Assembly (NCBI GenBank): GCA_028285405.1
Contig: JANQPH010000008.1
Span: forward strand, 1 to 53,150
Origin: Thermoleophilia bacterium
GTDB lineage: Bacteria; Actinomycetota; Thermoleophilia; Miltoncostaeales; Miltoncostaeaceae
Length of the DNA: 53,150 bases
Direction of reading: 5' to 3'
Made by a program: the position numbers and the translations under genes. This document shows positions 1 through 8,423 of the stretch, piece by piece (within the stretch, counting starts at the first letter, position 1; every line of letters begins with the position of its first letter). The notes below the pieces were generated by a model. The model did not search any database. It was not told the origin of the DNA and was given only the letters and a program-made list of their open reading frames with translations.

Positions 1-2175
1 GAGACGCCCACGGCCAAGGACGCCCCCGAGGACGCCACCGCAGCGACACCGGCACCCGAGGCGGCTGCCGCGGACGCTCCGGCCGACGCCGCCCCCGAAG
101 CCGCTCCGGAGGCGCCGACGGCAGCCGAGCCGGCAGAGGCAGCGCCGACGCCACCCGAGCCAGAGCCGGCGGCGGCCGAGCCGAAGGCGCCGGCCGAGCC
201 TGCGCGTGACCGCGATCGAGACGACCGCCAGAGCCGAGGTGGTGGCCGCGGGAAGCGCCGACGCGTCGTCATCGATGCCGGCGCCGGCCGGCGCGGCCAG
301 GGTGGCCCGCAGGGTGGACGCGACCGCGGGCAGCGGCGCGGCCCACGCCCTGAGGGCAAGCCCGAGGAGCGCCCGGTCGAGGAGGCTCCGGCGGCCGCGG
401 TCGAGGTCAAGAGCGGCGCGAGCGCGAAGGACATCTCGGAGACCCTCGGCGTCAAGACGGCCGAGATCATCAAGGTGCTGATGGTCGCCGGCGAGATGGT
501 CACGATCACCCAATCGCTCTCGGACGAGGCGATCGAGCTGCTCGGCGACGAGCTGAAGCGGCCGATGACCATCGTCCACGCCGAGGAGGAGGTCGAGCGG
601 GAAGAGGACTACTCGGACTCGCCCGCGGATCTCGAGGCGCGTGCACCGGTCGTCACGGTGATGGGCCATGTCGACCACGGGAAGACCTCGCTGCTCGACG
701 CCATTCGCAAGACCGAGGTCGCCGCCGGCGAGGCCGGTGGGATCACCCAGCACATCGGCGCGTACCAGGTGCACCACTCCGACCGGGAGATCACGTTCCT
801 GGACACGCCCGGTCACGAGGCCTTCACCGCCATGCGCGCCCGGGGCGCGAGGATCACGGACGTCGCGGTGATCGTCGTCGCCGCCGACGACGGCGTGATG
901 CCGCAGACGCTCGAGGCGATCGACCACGCGCGGGCGGCCGAGGTTCCCTTCCTCGTCGCGGTGAACAAGATCGACAAGCCCGGCGCCAACCCGGACCGGG
1001 TGAAGCAGGAGCTGTCGCAGCAGGAGGTGATCCCCACCGACTGGGGCGGCGCGCACGAGTTCGCCGACGTGTCGGCGCTGGAGGGCACCGGCATCGACGA
1101 CCTGCTCGAGACGATCCTGCTCGTCGCCGACGCCGACGCCGAGCCCAAGGCCAACCCGAAGCCCGAGGCCTCGGGCACCGTCATCGAGGCCCGGCTCGAC
1201 CCGGGCCGCGGACCGGTGACCTCGCTCCTCATCCAGCGGGGAACCCTCCGCGTGGGCGACGTGCTGGTCGTCGGCGAGCACTCCGGTCGCGTCCGGGCGA
1301 TGACCGACCACACCGGCCAGAAGATCGACGAGGCCGGTCCGGCCGTACCGGTCGAGGTCCTCGGGATCGCGGGCGTGGCGGATGCCGGCGAGCGCTTCCG
1401 ACAGGTGAGAAACGAGAAGGAGGCTCGCGCACTCGCGTCCGAGCGCAGTCAGCGCCTCCGCGCAGAGGAGCTGGCCAACCGACGCCCCGTGTCGCTGGAC
1501 GACCTCTTCGCTCGGATCAAGGAAGGCGGGCTCAAGGAGCTCAACATCATCCTCAAGGCCGACACCCAGGGATCGGTCGGAGCGCTGCAGGACGCGCTCG
1601 ACAAGATCGACCAGGACGAGGTGCGGCTGCGCATCATCCACACCGGCGTCGGCGGCATCAACGAGTCCGACGTCATGCTGGCCTCGGCATCCGAGGCGAT
1701 CATCATCGGCTTCAACGTCAGGCCTCGACCCGAGGCGCGCAACCTCGCCGAGCGTGAGAGCGTCGACATCCGCACCTACCGGGTCATCTACCGGGCGCTC
1801 GACGACGTGCGGGACGCGTTGGTCGGCATGCTCGAGCCCGACATCGTCGAGGACGTGACGGGCAGCCTGGAGGTCCGCGCGACGTTCCGCTCGAGCCGCC
1901 TGGGGACGATCGCCGGCTGCTTCGTGACCGAGGGCGTCGTCAAGCGCGCCTCGCTGGTGCGGCTCGTCCGGGACGGGACCGTGCTGCACGAGGGCAAGGT
2001 CGGCTCGTTGCGCCGGTTCGACGACGACGTGCGCGAGGTGCAGCAGGGCTTCGAGTGCGGAGTGCTCATCGAGGACTACAACGACGTCAAGGACGGCGAC
2101 CAGATCGAGGCCTACGAGCTGCGCGAGGTTGCCCGGACCGCGCAGCACGCGTCAGAGCCGGTCGGCGTCGAGTAG
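1..2175 (+). CDS. infB: Translation initiation factor IF-2 (5' end outside window)
   Basis: This is the GTPase that places initiator tRNA on the 30S subunit. The reading frame is open from base 1, so only the extreme N-terminus is missing. The first ~75 residues are an Ala/Pro/Glu-rich linker, followed by an Arg/Gly-rich basic patch, the IF2 N-domain (SAKDISETLGVKTAEIIKVL) and the G domain. The G domain shows G1 GHVDHGKT, G3 DTPGHEAF and G4 NKIDKP. IF2 domains II, III and C follow (for example HTGVGGINESDV). The C-terminus is complete and ends in TAG. It is the first gene of the translation/RNA cluster, 4 nt before the DUF503 gene. The low-complexity N-terminus is usual for high-GC actinobacterial IF2. 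Identification is essentially certain. Confidence 0.98.
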   Translation, partial: ETPTAKDAPEDATAATPAPEAAAADAPADAAPEAAPEAPTAAEPAEAAPTPPEPEPAAAEPKAPAEPARDRDRDDRQSRGGGRGKRRRVVIDAGAGRRGQGGPQGGRDRGQRRGPRPEGKPEERPVEEAPAAAVEVKSGASAKDISETLGVKTAEIIKVLMVAGEMVTITQSLSDEAIELLGDELKRPMTIVHAEEEVEREEDYSDSPADLEARAPVVTVMGHVDHGKTSLLDAIRKTEVAAGEAGGITQHIGAYQVHHSDREITFLDTPGHEAFTAMRARGARITDVAVIVVAADDGVMPQTLEAIDHARAAEVPFLVAVNKIDKPGANPDRVKQELSQQEVIPTDWGGAHEFADVSALEGTGIDDLLETILLVADADAEPKANPKPEASGTVIEARLDPGRGPVTSLLIQRGTLRVGDVLVVGEHSGRVRAMTDHTGQKIDEAGPAVPVEVLGIAGVADAGERFRQVRNEKEARALASERSQRLRAEELANRRPVSLDDLFARIKEGGLKELNIILKADTQGSVGALQDALDKIDQDEVRLRIIHTGVGGINESDVMLASASEAIIIGFNVRPRPEARNLAERESVDIRTYRVIYRALDDVRDALVGMLEPDIVEDVTGSLEVRATFRSSRLGTIAGCFVTEGVVKRASLVRLVRDGTVLHEGKVGSLRRFDDDVREVQQGFECGVLIEDYNDVKDGDQIEAYELREVARTAQHASEPVGVE

Positions 2176-2179
2176 TCCC

Positions 2180-2527
2180 GTGGGCGGCGGCTGGGTCGGC
2201 GTCCTGAGTGCAGACCTGCACCTGCCGGACGCGCAGTCCATCAAGGCAAAGCGCAAGGAGCTGCAGCGGGTCAAGCACTCGCTGGCGCGCCACTTCGCGG
2301 CCTCGGTCGCCGAGGTGGACCACCACGACCTCTGGCAGCGCGCACGGATCTCGATGGCGATCGTCGGACGGGACGCGCATGACGTGCAGGAGCGCCTCGA
2401 GTCCGCCGCCCGCCGGCTCCACGCCGACGAGGCGTTCCTGGTGCTGGAAGAGGGCCGAGAGGTCCAGGCCATCGAGACCGAGCCGGACTACCTCTCGGCG
2501 TCCGAGCGGGCCCGGGAGCGCGCGTGA
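2180..2527 (+). CDS. DUF503 (YlxP-like) family protein
   Basis: This 115-residue protein of the DUF503/YlxP family has the characteristic N-terminal strand followed by HLPDAQSIKAKRKELQRVK. The family is typically encoded between infB and rbfA in Gram-positive bacteria, as here. Its role is unknown but is suspected to be ribosome-related because of that synteny. The GTG at 2180 was chosen because it starts directly before the conserved GWVGVL strand and lies after the infB stop. An ATG further upstream would sit inside infB and add non-homologous residues. The stop overlaps rbfA by GTGA, which indicates translational coupling. Confidence 0.9.
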   Translation: MGGGWVGVLSADLHLPDAQSIKAKRKELQRVKHSLARHFAASVAEVDHHDLWQRARISMAIVGRDAHDVQERLESAARRLHADEAFLVLEEGREVQAIETEPDYLSASERARERA

Positions 2528-2880
2528 GTCCCCCCAGCCAGCGAACCCGGCGCGTCAACGCGACCCTGCGCCAGCATCTGGCCGCCGGCGTCCGAGAGCT
2601 GTCTGACCCGCGCTTGTCGCCGGTGACGATCACCCAAGTCGAGGCGGCGCCCGACACGACCAGCGCGCGTGTGTACTTCGTCACGCTGTCTCCCGACGAC
2701 CGCGAGCCGGCGATGGAGGCACTCGAGTCGGCCCGCGGTCAGCTCCAGGGGCGAATCGGGTCGGCGCTGCGAATCCGACACACTCCGCAGCTCACATTCC
2801 TCTACGACGACCATGCGGAGCGCGCCGAGCGGCTCACGAGGCTGATCGACGAGGTGGCGACCCCTGAGACCGAGGACTGA
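2524..2880 (+). CDS. rbfA: Ribosome-binding factor A
   Basis: A 30S maturation factor with a KH-like fold, 118 aa, the usual length. Diagnostic stretches are RTRRVNATLRQHLAAGVREL at the N-terminus, DPRLSPVTITQVE, and the C-terminal IRHTPQLTFLYDD. The GTG start overlaps the preceding DUF503 stop by 4 nt. The order infB-ylxP-rbfA is the standard one. Its TGA stop is followed in the same frame by the nrnA region without another stop codon (see findings). Confidence 0.97.
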   Translation: MSPPSQRTRRVNATLRQHLAAGVRELSDPRLSPVTITQVEAAPDTTSARVYFVTLSPDDREPAMEALESARGQLQGRIGSALRIRHTPQLTFLYDDHAERAERLTRLIDEVATPETED

Positions 2881-2943
2881 CCGATTCCCGCGAGCACCGA
2901 TGATCCACGCCAGCGTCGAGGAGCGACCGCGAGCCCGGCCGAC

Positions 2944-3897
2944 GTGGCGCTCGCCCTGTCCGACCCGAACCGTGCATACGTGGTCGCCTCGCATCGAAAC
3001 GCCGACGGCGATGCGATCGGGACGATGCTCGGGCTCGCCCGTGCGATGCGGGGCGCCGGACTGGACGTGCGCCTCGCCCACCCGGACGAGGCCCCCGTGC
3101 CGGCCGAGCTGGCGTTCCTGCTCGAGCCGGACGAGCAGATCGACCACGACCCCGAGCTCGGCCCCGGCGTCACGCTCGTGGCGGTCGACTGCGCGAGCCC
3201 GAGCCGGCTCTGGGAGGACGCTCGCCAGGATCGGGCGGAGGTGCTCGTCAACATCGACCACCACCAGGACAACCCCGGCTTCGGGGATCTGAACCTGATC
3301 GAGCCGGACGCCTCGAGCAGCGCGGAGGTCGCGGTCCACGTGCTCGACGCGGCGGGGTGGACGATCGACCGGTCCGTGGCCGAGCCGCTCTACGTCGGCC
3401 TCGTGACCGACACCGGCCGCTTCTCGTACACGAACACCGGGGCCGAGGCACATCGCATCGCGGCACGCCTGCACGACGCCGGCGCCAGGGCCGAGCTCCT
3501 CTCCAGGCTCCTCTACGAGGAGCAGCCGATCGAGCGGCTCGCGCTTCTGGGGCGGGCGCTCGCTCGAGCCGAGCGCCGCGCCGGAGGCCGGCTGATGGTC
3601 GCCGCCCTCGATGCAGACGACTTCGCGGCCGCCGGCGGGCGAGACGCCGAAGGCGCCGTCGAGCTGATGCGCTCCGCCCAGGGCGTCGAGGTCGCCGCGC
3701 TCGTCCGCGAGGCGGACCACAACGGCGGGCTGCGGGTGTCGCTGCGCTCGCAGACCGGGGACGTCGACGTGTCAGCGATCGCCCGGCACTACGGCGGCGG
3801 CGGACACCGTGCGGCGGCGGGGTTCACTGCGCCCGGGCCCCCCGACGCGCTCATCGACGGAATCACCGACCAGGTCGTGGCGCAGCTCGATGCATGA
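2944..3897 (+). CDS. nrnA: DHH/DHHA1 phosphoesterase, NrnA-like oligoribonuclease / pAp phosphatase
   Basis: Hydrolyses short oligoribonucleotides and possibly 3'-phosphoadenosine 5'-phosphate or cyclic-dinucleotide-derived pNpN. Metal-binding motifs of the DHH domain are visible: SHRNADGDAIG (motif I), VDCASP (motif II), NIDHHQDN (the DHH signature) and GLVTDTGRF. The C-terminal DHHA1 domain carries GGGGHRAAAGF. Length is 317 aa, normal for the family. GTG 2944 is the only canonical in-frame start between the rbfA stop and motif I. The gene sits between rbfA and truB, the common Gram-positive position, and its end overlaps truB by 8 nt. Confidence 0.93.
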   Translation: MALALSDPNRAYVVASHRNADGDAIGTMLGLARAMRGAGLDVRLAHPDEAPVPAELAFLLEPDEQIDHDPELGPGVTLVAVDCASPSRLWEDARQDRAEVLVNIDHHQDNPGFGDLNLIEPDASSSAEVAVHVLDAAGWTIDRSVAEPLYVGLVTDTGRFSYTNTGAEAHRIAARLHDAGARAELLSRLLYEEQPIERLALLGRALARAERRAGGRLMVAALDADDFAAAGGRDAEGAVELMRSAQGVEVAALVREADHNGGLRVSLRSQTGDVDVSAIARHYGGGGHRAAAGFTAPGPPDALIDGITDQVVAQLDA

Positions 3898-4750
3898 CGG
3901 CGCGGCCGCGTCGGTGTGGTTGGTCGACAAGCCCGCCGGCCCGACGTCGCACGATGTGGTCGCCCGGATCCGCACGGGGGTGGGGCGGAGCGTCCGCGTC
4001 GGCCACGCCGGAACGCTCGACCCGTTCGCGACCGGTCTCCTGGTCGTCCTGGTGGGCCGCGCGACCCGCCTCGCCCGCTTCCTCACCGGGCTGGACAAGA
4101 CCTACGAGGCGCAGATCGGCTTTGGCTTCACGTCCACGACGGGCGATCCGGAGGGCTCGATCACGAAGGCCGGTGAGCCGCCCGGTCGCGAGGAGGTCGC
4201 CGCCCTGATGGCCCGGTTTCGGGGCGAGCAAGAGCAGACCGTGCCGAGCTTCGCGGCGGTCAAGGTCGACGGGGAGCGGCTCTATCGACGCGCTCGCCGG
4301 GGCGAGGAGGTCGCCGCACCGACCCGCACCGTGCGGATCCACGAGCTGGAGCTTCGCGACGGGCCCGACCCGTCGGGCCGCGCCACGATCCACGCACGGG
4401 TCAGCAGCGGGACCTACATTCGCCAGCTGGCGGCCGATCTGGGCGCCGCGGCCGGCTGTGGGGCCTACTGCACCGCCCTGCGGCGGACGAAGGTGGGCTC
4501 GGACCTGGGCGTGGAGGACGCCTGCGCGCCGGAGGAGGTCCGCATCGAGGGCGGCGTCGGCCTCGAGCGCGCGCTCGGGCACCTCCCGGCCCACAGGCTC
4601 TCGCCCTCGGAGGCGGAGATGGTCGCCCACGGCCGACCGCTCGAGAGCGACGACGACCGACCCGAGGTCGCCCTCGTGAGCGATGCGGGACTGGTTGCGA
4701 TCGCCCGCGGCGGTGATGGCAGGCTTCAACCCATCGTGGTGCTGGCATGA
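3890..4750 (+). CDS. truB: tRNA pseudouridine(55) synthase
   Basis: Isomerises U55 to pseudouridine in the tRNA T-loop. The 286-aa product has the TruB catalytic motif GHAGTLDPFATGLLVV, with the catalytic Asp in TLDP. It also has the upstream DKPAGPTSHDVV strand and the SSGTYIRQLAADLG motif. The ATG at 3890 (ATGCATGA) overlaps the nrnA stop by 8 nt. Longer frames add only an out-of-frame nrnA translation. The end overlaps ribF by ATGA. Confidence 0.96.
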   Translation: MHDGAAASVWLVDKPAGPTSHDVVARIRTGVGRSVRVGHAGTLDPFATGLLVVLVGRATRLARFLTGLDKTYEAQIGFGFTSTTGDPEGSITKAGEPPGREEVAALMARFRGEQEQTVPSFAAVKVDGERLYRRARRGEEVAAPTRTVRIHELELRDGPDPSGRATIHARVSSGTYIRQLAADLGAAAGCGAYCTALRRTKVGSDLGVEDACAPEEVRIEGGVGLERALGHLPAHRLSPSEAEMVAHGRPLESDDDRPEVALVSDAGLVAIARGGDGRLQPIVVLA

Positions 4751-5688
4751 AGCGATATCCGAGCATCGGAGCGCTCCCCCTGGGGGGGCCCCGGCGCGTG
4801 GTCGCGATCGGGACGTTCGACGGCGTCCACCTCGGGCATCAGGCCGTCGTGCGGCACGCGCTCGGCCTCGCGCAGTCGCGGCAGGTCGCGAGCATGGTGA
4901 TGACATTCGAGCCCCACCCCCTGTCCGTGCTGAAGCCCGAGCTGACGCCAGCCGTGCTGACGCCCCAGGCGCGCAAGACGGCGCTGCTCGGCGAGCTCGA
5001 CGTCGACGAGCTCCTGGTCGTGCCGTTCACGCGCGCCTTCTCGAGGATTCGCGCGGACCGCTTCGCCGAGATGCTCTGCGCGCCGCCGATCGGCGCGGAC
5101 TGCGTGGTCGTGGGCGACGGCTTTCGATTCGGGCACGGCGGGGTGGGCACGGTCGACATGCTGCGCCAGTACGGAAGGACTCGCGCGCTCACGGTGGACA
5201 CGCCACCGACCGTCACGAGCGCCGACGGCAAGCCGATCTCGTCGACCAGGATCAGGCGGCTGGTCGCCCAGGGCAGGGTCGACGAGGCAACGCCCCTCCT
5301 CAGCCGACCCCATCGCATCGACGGAACGGTGACCAAGGGGGATGGCCGGGGGCGCACGCTCGGGATCCCGACGGCGAACCTCGCCCTCGCGCCCGGGCTG
5401 GCCGTTCCGGCCAACGGGGTCTACGCGGCGATCGGGCACCTGGAGGGAGATCGCTTCGCGGCCGCGGTCAACATCGGCACCTCGCCCACGTTCACCGCCG
5501 ATGCCCAGCCCGCGCCGCGCCTCGAGGCGCACCTGCTCGACTACGACGGTGGGGACTTCTACGGCGCAACCATCGGCGTCGAGTTCGCCGGTCGTCTGCG
5601 CGACGAGCGCCGATTCGACTCGGTCGACGATCTGCTCGAGCAGGTCGAGGCCGACATCGAGCGCACCCGAGAGCTGATCCAGCTCTGA
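4747..5688 (+). CDS. ribF: Bifunctional riboflavin kinase / FAD synthetase
   Basis: Converts riboflavin to FMN and FMN to FAD. The N-terminal FMN-adenylyltransferase domain shows GTFDGVHLGHQ, followed by the VVGDGFRFGHG motif and ISSTRIR. The C-terminal riboflavin kinase domain begins near residue 185 (GTVTKGDGRGRTLGIPTANL) and contains NGVYA and NIGTSPTF. Length is 313 aa, normal. The start overlaps truB by ATGA, so it is probably translated by coupling. No FMN riboswitch is visible, as expected for a gene internal to an operon. Confidence 0.96.
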   Translation: MKRYPSIGALPLGGPRRVVAIGTFDGVHLGHQAVVRHALGLAQSRQVASMVMTFEPHPLSVLKPELTPAVLTPQARKTALLGELDVDELLVVPFTRAFSRIRADRFAEMLCAPPIGADCVVVGDGFRFGHGGVGTVDMLRQYGRTRALTVDTPPTVTSADGKPISSTRIRRLVAQGRVDEATPLLSRPHRIDGTVTKGDGRGRTLGIPTANLALAPGLAVPANGVYAAIGHLEGDRFAAAVNIGTSPTFTADAQPAPRLEAHLLDYDGGDFYGATIGVEFAGRLRDERRFDSVDDLLEQVEADIERTRELIQL

Positions 5689-5744
5689 CCGCCGCCGCGG
5701 GGGGCGAGATCGCCCTTCACGTTCGCCGCGGCGGCACACCTTGC

Positions 5745-5750
5745 TACCCT
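5745..5750 (+). promoter_or_regulatory. Candidate -10 box for rpsO-pnp
   Basis: TACCCT matches the TANNNT -10 pattern seen repeatedly in this window. It lies in the 195-bp gap between ribF and rpsO. No convincing -35 is seen (weak TTCGCC at 5722 with 17-bp spacing). It would give a leader of about 125 nt. Confidence 0.45.
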
Positions 5751-5756
5751 CATCAG

Positions 5757-5883
5757 CGCGTGGATGTTCCGGTCCCGCGCTCGGCACCAGCCGAGAGCCG
5801 TGTCGGGACGCCCACTGAGACGCACTTAGCCCGCCGCGGCATCACCGCTGCGACGTGGCCGGACACGAGGAGACAGGCACAGC
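5757..5883 (+). promoter_or_regulatory. Structured rpsO leader, candidate S15 autoregulatory RNA
   Basis: The untranslated region before rpsO can fold as an outer stem GTCCCG (5772-5777)/CGGGAC (5804-5809). This encloses a hairpin CTCGGC-ACCA-GCCGAG (5780-5795). Ribosomal protein S15 is known to repress its own translation through structurally diverse leader RNAs in several phyla. Assigning that function here is inference from position and foldability. Confidence 0.45.
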
Positions 5884-6150
5884 GTGCTCACGAAGGAGAG
5901 CAAGCAAGAGGTCATTGGCGAGCATCGCCGCCACGACGCGGACACCGGCTCGCCCCAGGTCCAGATCGCGATCTTGACCGAGCGAATCAACGCGCTCACG
6001 GAACACCTCCGATCGCACCACAAGGACCACCACTCGCGCAGAGGCCTCCTGAAGATGGTGGGTCGCCGCCGGCGCCTGCTGAAGTACCTCCAGCGCACCG
6101 ATCTCGACGGATATCGCGAGCTGACCACTCGGCTCGGCATCCGTCGGTGA
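5884..6150 (+). CDS. rpsO: 30S ribosomal protein S15
   Basis: Primary 16S rRNA-binding protein of the small subunit platform; 88 aa, exact family length. Recognisable are [35 protein letters not shown] and the basic C-terminal [11 protein letters not shown]. The GTG start has an AGGAG-type ribosome binding site about 12-15 nt upstream. It is followed by pnp, as in most bacteria. Confidence 0.98.
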   Translation: MLTKESKQEVIGEHRRHDADTGSPQVQIAILTERINALTEHLRSHHKDHHSRRGLLKMVGRRRRLLKYLQRTDLDGYRELTTRLGIRR

Positions 6151-6248
6151 AGCGCCGCGCACCGCGCCGGCGATCAACTTGCGCCCGCAGGATGGCGGGC
6201 ATGGACGCGGCCTGCGCCTGACGCGCGGCCGGATAGGGGAACGAAGAG

Positions 6249-8423
6249 ATGGCAGTAGAGATCGAGAAGGTCGAGGTCGGGGGACAGGAGATCTCCCTCG
6301 AGACCGGGCGGCTGGCCAAGCAGGCCGACGGCTCGGTGCTGATGCGCTGCGGGGACACCGTCGTGCTGTGCACGGCCGTGGGAGCCCGCGAGCCCCGACC
6401 TGGCGGGGACTTCTTCCCGCTGACCGTCGACGTCGAGGAGCGGATGTACGCCGCCGGGAAGATCCCGGGGGGCTTCATCAAGCGTGAGAGCCGGCCGAGC
6501 GAGCGCGCGACGCTGACGGCGCGCATGACCGACCGCCCGATTCGCCCGCTGTGGCCGAAGGGCTTTCGCAACGAGGTGCAGGTCGTGTCGACGATCATCT
6601 CGACCGACCAGATCAACGCCTTCGACATCCTGAGCATCAACGGCGCGTCCGCCGCGCTGATGCTGTCGGGCCTTCCGTTCGACGGCCCGATCGGCGCCGT
6701 CCGGATCGGGATGATCGACGAGGACTTCATCATCAACCCGACCATGCAGGAGATCGAGGAGTCCACGCTCGACCTCATCGTGGCGGGCTCGAAGGACGCG
6801 ATCTCGATGGTCGAGGCGGGCGCCAAGGAGGTCGACGAGGACGCCCTCCTGGAAGCGCTCCAGATCGCCCACGAGGAGATCGTGCGCCTGTGCGAGGCAC
6901 AGGAGGCGCTGGCCGCAAAGGCCGCCAAGCCCAAGTGGGAGGTCACCGCGGCCGAGACCGACGAGGCGCTCGTCGGCAAGGTCGAGAAGGCCGTCGGCGC
7001 CGCGCTCGACGAGGCGACCCAGGAGCAGGGCAAGCTGGAGCGCCGCGACAAGCTGGCCGCGCTTCGCTCGGAGGCGATCGAGAAGGTCCTGGGCGGGGAG
7101 CCCGACCCGGACGAGGCGGCCGCGCTCGGTTCCGCGTTCGACACGCTCACCAAGCGCCTCATCCGCAAGCGGATCGCCGTGGACAAGAAGCGGCCCGACG
7201 GACGGGGTGTCACCGAGATCCGCCCGGTGTCGAGCGATGTCGGCATCGCGCCGCGCAGCCACGGATCCGGGCTCTTCACGCGCGGCGAGACCCAGGTCAT
7301 GACGGTCCTCGCGCTCGGCACGGCCCGTGAGGCGCAGCGGATCGACGGCATCGGCCCCGAGACGACCAAGCGCTACATCCACCACTACAACTTCCCGCCG
7401 TTCAGCGTTGGCGAGACCGGCTTCATGCGCGGGCCGAAGCGACGCGACATCGGCCACGGCGCGCTCGCCGAGCGGGCACTCCTGCCGATGGTCCCCGACG
7501 AGGAGGCGTTCCCGTACACCCTGCGCCTCGTCTCGGAGACCCTTGAGAGCAACGGGTCCTCGTCGATGGCGTCGGTCTGCGGATCGACCCTGGCGCTGCT
7601 GGACGCCGGCGTCCCGCTCACCCGGCCGGTCGCCGGGATCGCGATGGGCCTGATCAAGGAGGGCGACGACCACGTCATCCTCACCGACATCCAGGGCGAC
7701 GAGGACCACCTCGGCGACATGGACTTCAAGGTGGCCGGCACCGAGGCCGGGGTCACCGCGCTGCAGATGGACATCAAGATCTCCGGCGTCACGCCGGAGA
7801 TCATGAAGAGCGCCCTCGAGCAGGCACGCACGGCGCGCCACGAGATCCTGGGCCGCATGGCCGAGACGATCGCCGAGCCGCGCGAGGAGATGTCCCCGTG
7901 GGCCCCGCGGATCACCAGCATCCGGGTCGACCCAGACAAGATCGGCGCCGTGATCGGCAAGGGCGGCGAGACGATTCGCGGGCTCGAGGCCGACTACGAG
8001 GTCGAGATCACGATCGAGGACGACGGGCTCGTCAGCGTCTACGGCGCCGAGGGGCCGCGGACCGACCAGGCGGTCGAGGCGATCAAGGCGCTCACCAAGG
8101 ACGTCGAGGTCGGCGACACCTACATGGGCGCGAAGGTCGTCAAGACGACCGCCTTCGGTGCCTTCGTCGAGCTGACCAAGGGCGTCGACGGGCTGCTCCA
8201 CATCAGCAACCTGGGCAGCGAGCGCGTCGAGAAGGTCGAGGACGTCATCAACCGCGGCGACACCGTCGACGTGACGGTGGCCGAGGTCGACAAGGCCCGC
8301 GGTCGGATCGGACTGCGCATGGTCGGCGACGAGAGCGCCGACGACTCGAACGGCTCGGAGGACGACAGCCCACCACGCCGTCGTCGCCGGCGCCGGCGGT
8401 TGGCCGCAGCCGAGAGTGAGTAG
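6249..8423 (+). CDS. pnp: Polyribonucleotide nucleotidyltransferase (PNPase)
   Basis: Phosphorolytic 3'-5' exoribonuclease and RNA-degradation enzyme, 724 aa. It contains two RNase PH domains: the first with GGDFFPLTVDVEERMYAAGK, the second with FPPFSVGETGFM and SNGSSSMASVCGSTLALLDAG. A central helical domain separates them. A KH domain (VIGKGGETIRG, about residue 575) and an S1 domain (TAFGAFVELTKGVDGLLHIS) follow. The C-terminal tail is strongly basic (a run of Arg) and then acidic, suggesting extra RNA binding. The ATG has a GAAGAG-like ribosome binding site. The stop overlaps the M16 gene by 8 nt. Confidence 0.98.
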   Translation: MAVEIEKVEVGGQEISLETGRLAKQADGSVLMRCGDTVVLCTAVGAREPRPGGDFFPLTVDVEERMYAAGKIPGGFIKRESRPSERATLTARMTDRPIRPLWPKGFRNEVQVVSTIISTDQINAFDILSINGASAALMLSGLPFDGPIGAVRIGMIDEDFIINPTMQEIEESTLDLIVAGSKDAISMVEAGAKEVDEDALLEALQIAHEEIVRLCEAQEALAAKAAKPKWEVTAAETDEALVGKVEKAVGAALDEATQEQGKLERRDKLAALRSEAIEKVLGGEPDPDEAAALGSAFDTLTKRLIRKRIAVDKKRPDGRGVTEIRPVSSDVGIAPRSHGSGLFTRGETQVMTVLALGTAREAQRIDGIGPETTKRYIHHYNFPPFSVGETGFMRGPKRRDIGHGALAERALLPMVPDEEAFPYTLRLVSETLESNGSSSMASVCGSTLALLDAGVPLTRPVAGIAMGLIKEGDDHVILTDIQGDEDHLGDMDFKVAGTEAGVTALQMDIKISGVTPEIMKSALEQARTARHEILGRMAETIAEPREEMSPWAPRITSIRVDPDKIGAVIGKGGETIRGLEADYEVEITIEDDGLVSVYGAEGPRTDQAVEAIKALTKDVEVGDTYMGAKVVKTTAFGAFVELTKGVDGLLHISNLGSERVEKVEDVINRGDTVDVTVAEVDKARGRIGLRMVGDESADDSNGSEDDSPPRRRRRRRRLAAAESE

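Noticed and set aside
1-480. A separate small gene within the IF2 N-terminal region
   Set aside because: The IF2 frame is open from base 1 and encodes the recognisable IF2 N-domain; the alternative frame is a low-complexity shadow.
6174-8201. 675-codon minus-strand frame opposite pnp
   Set aside because: Antisense reflection of PNPase codon use; no motifs or plausible start signal.
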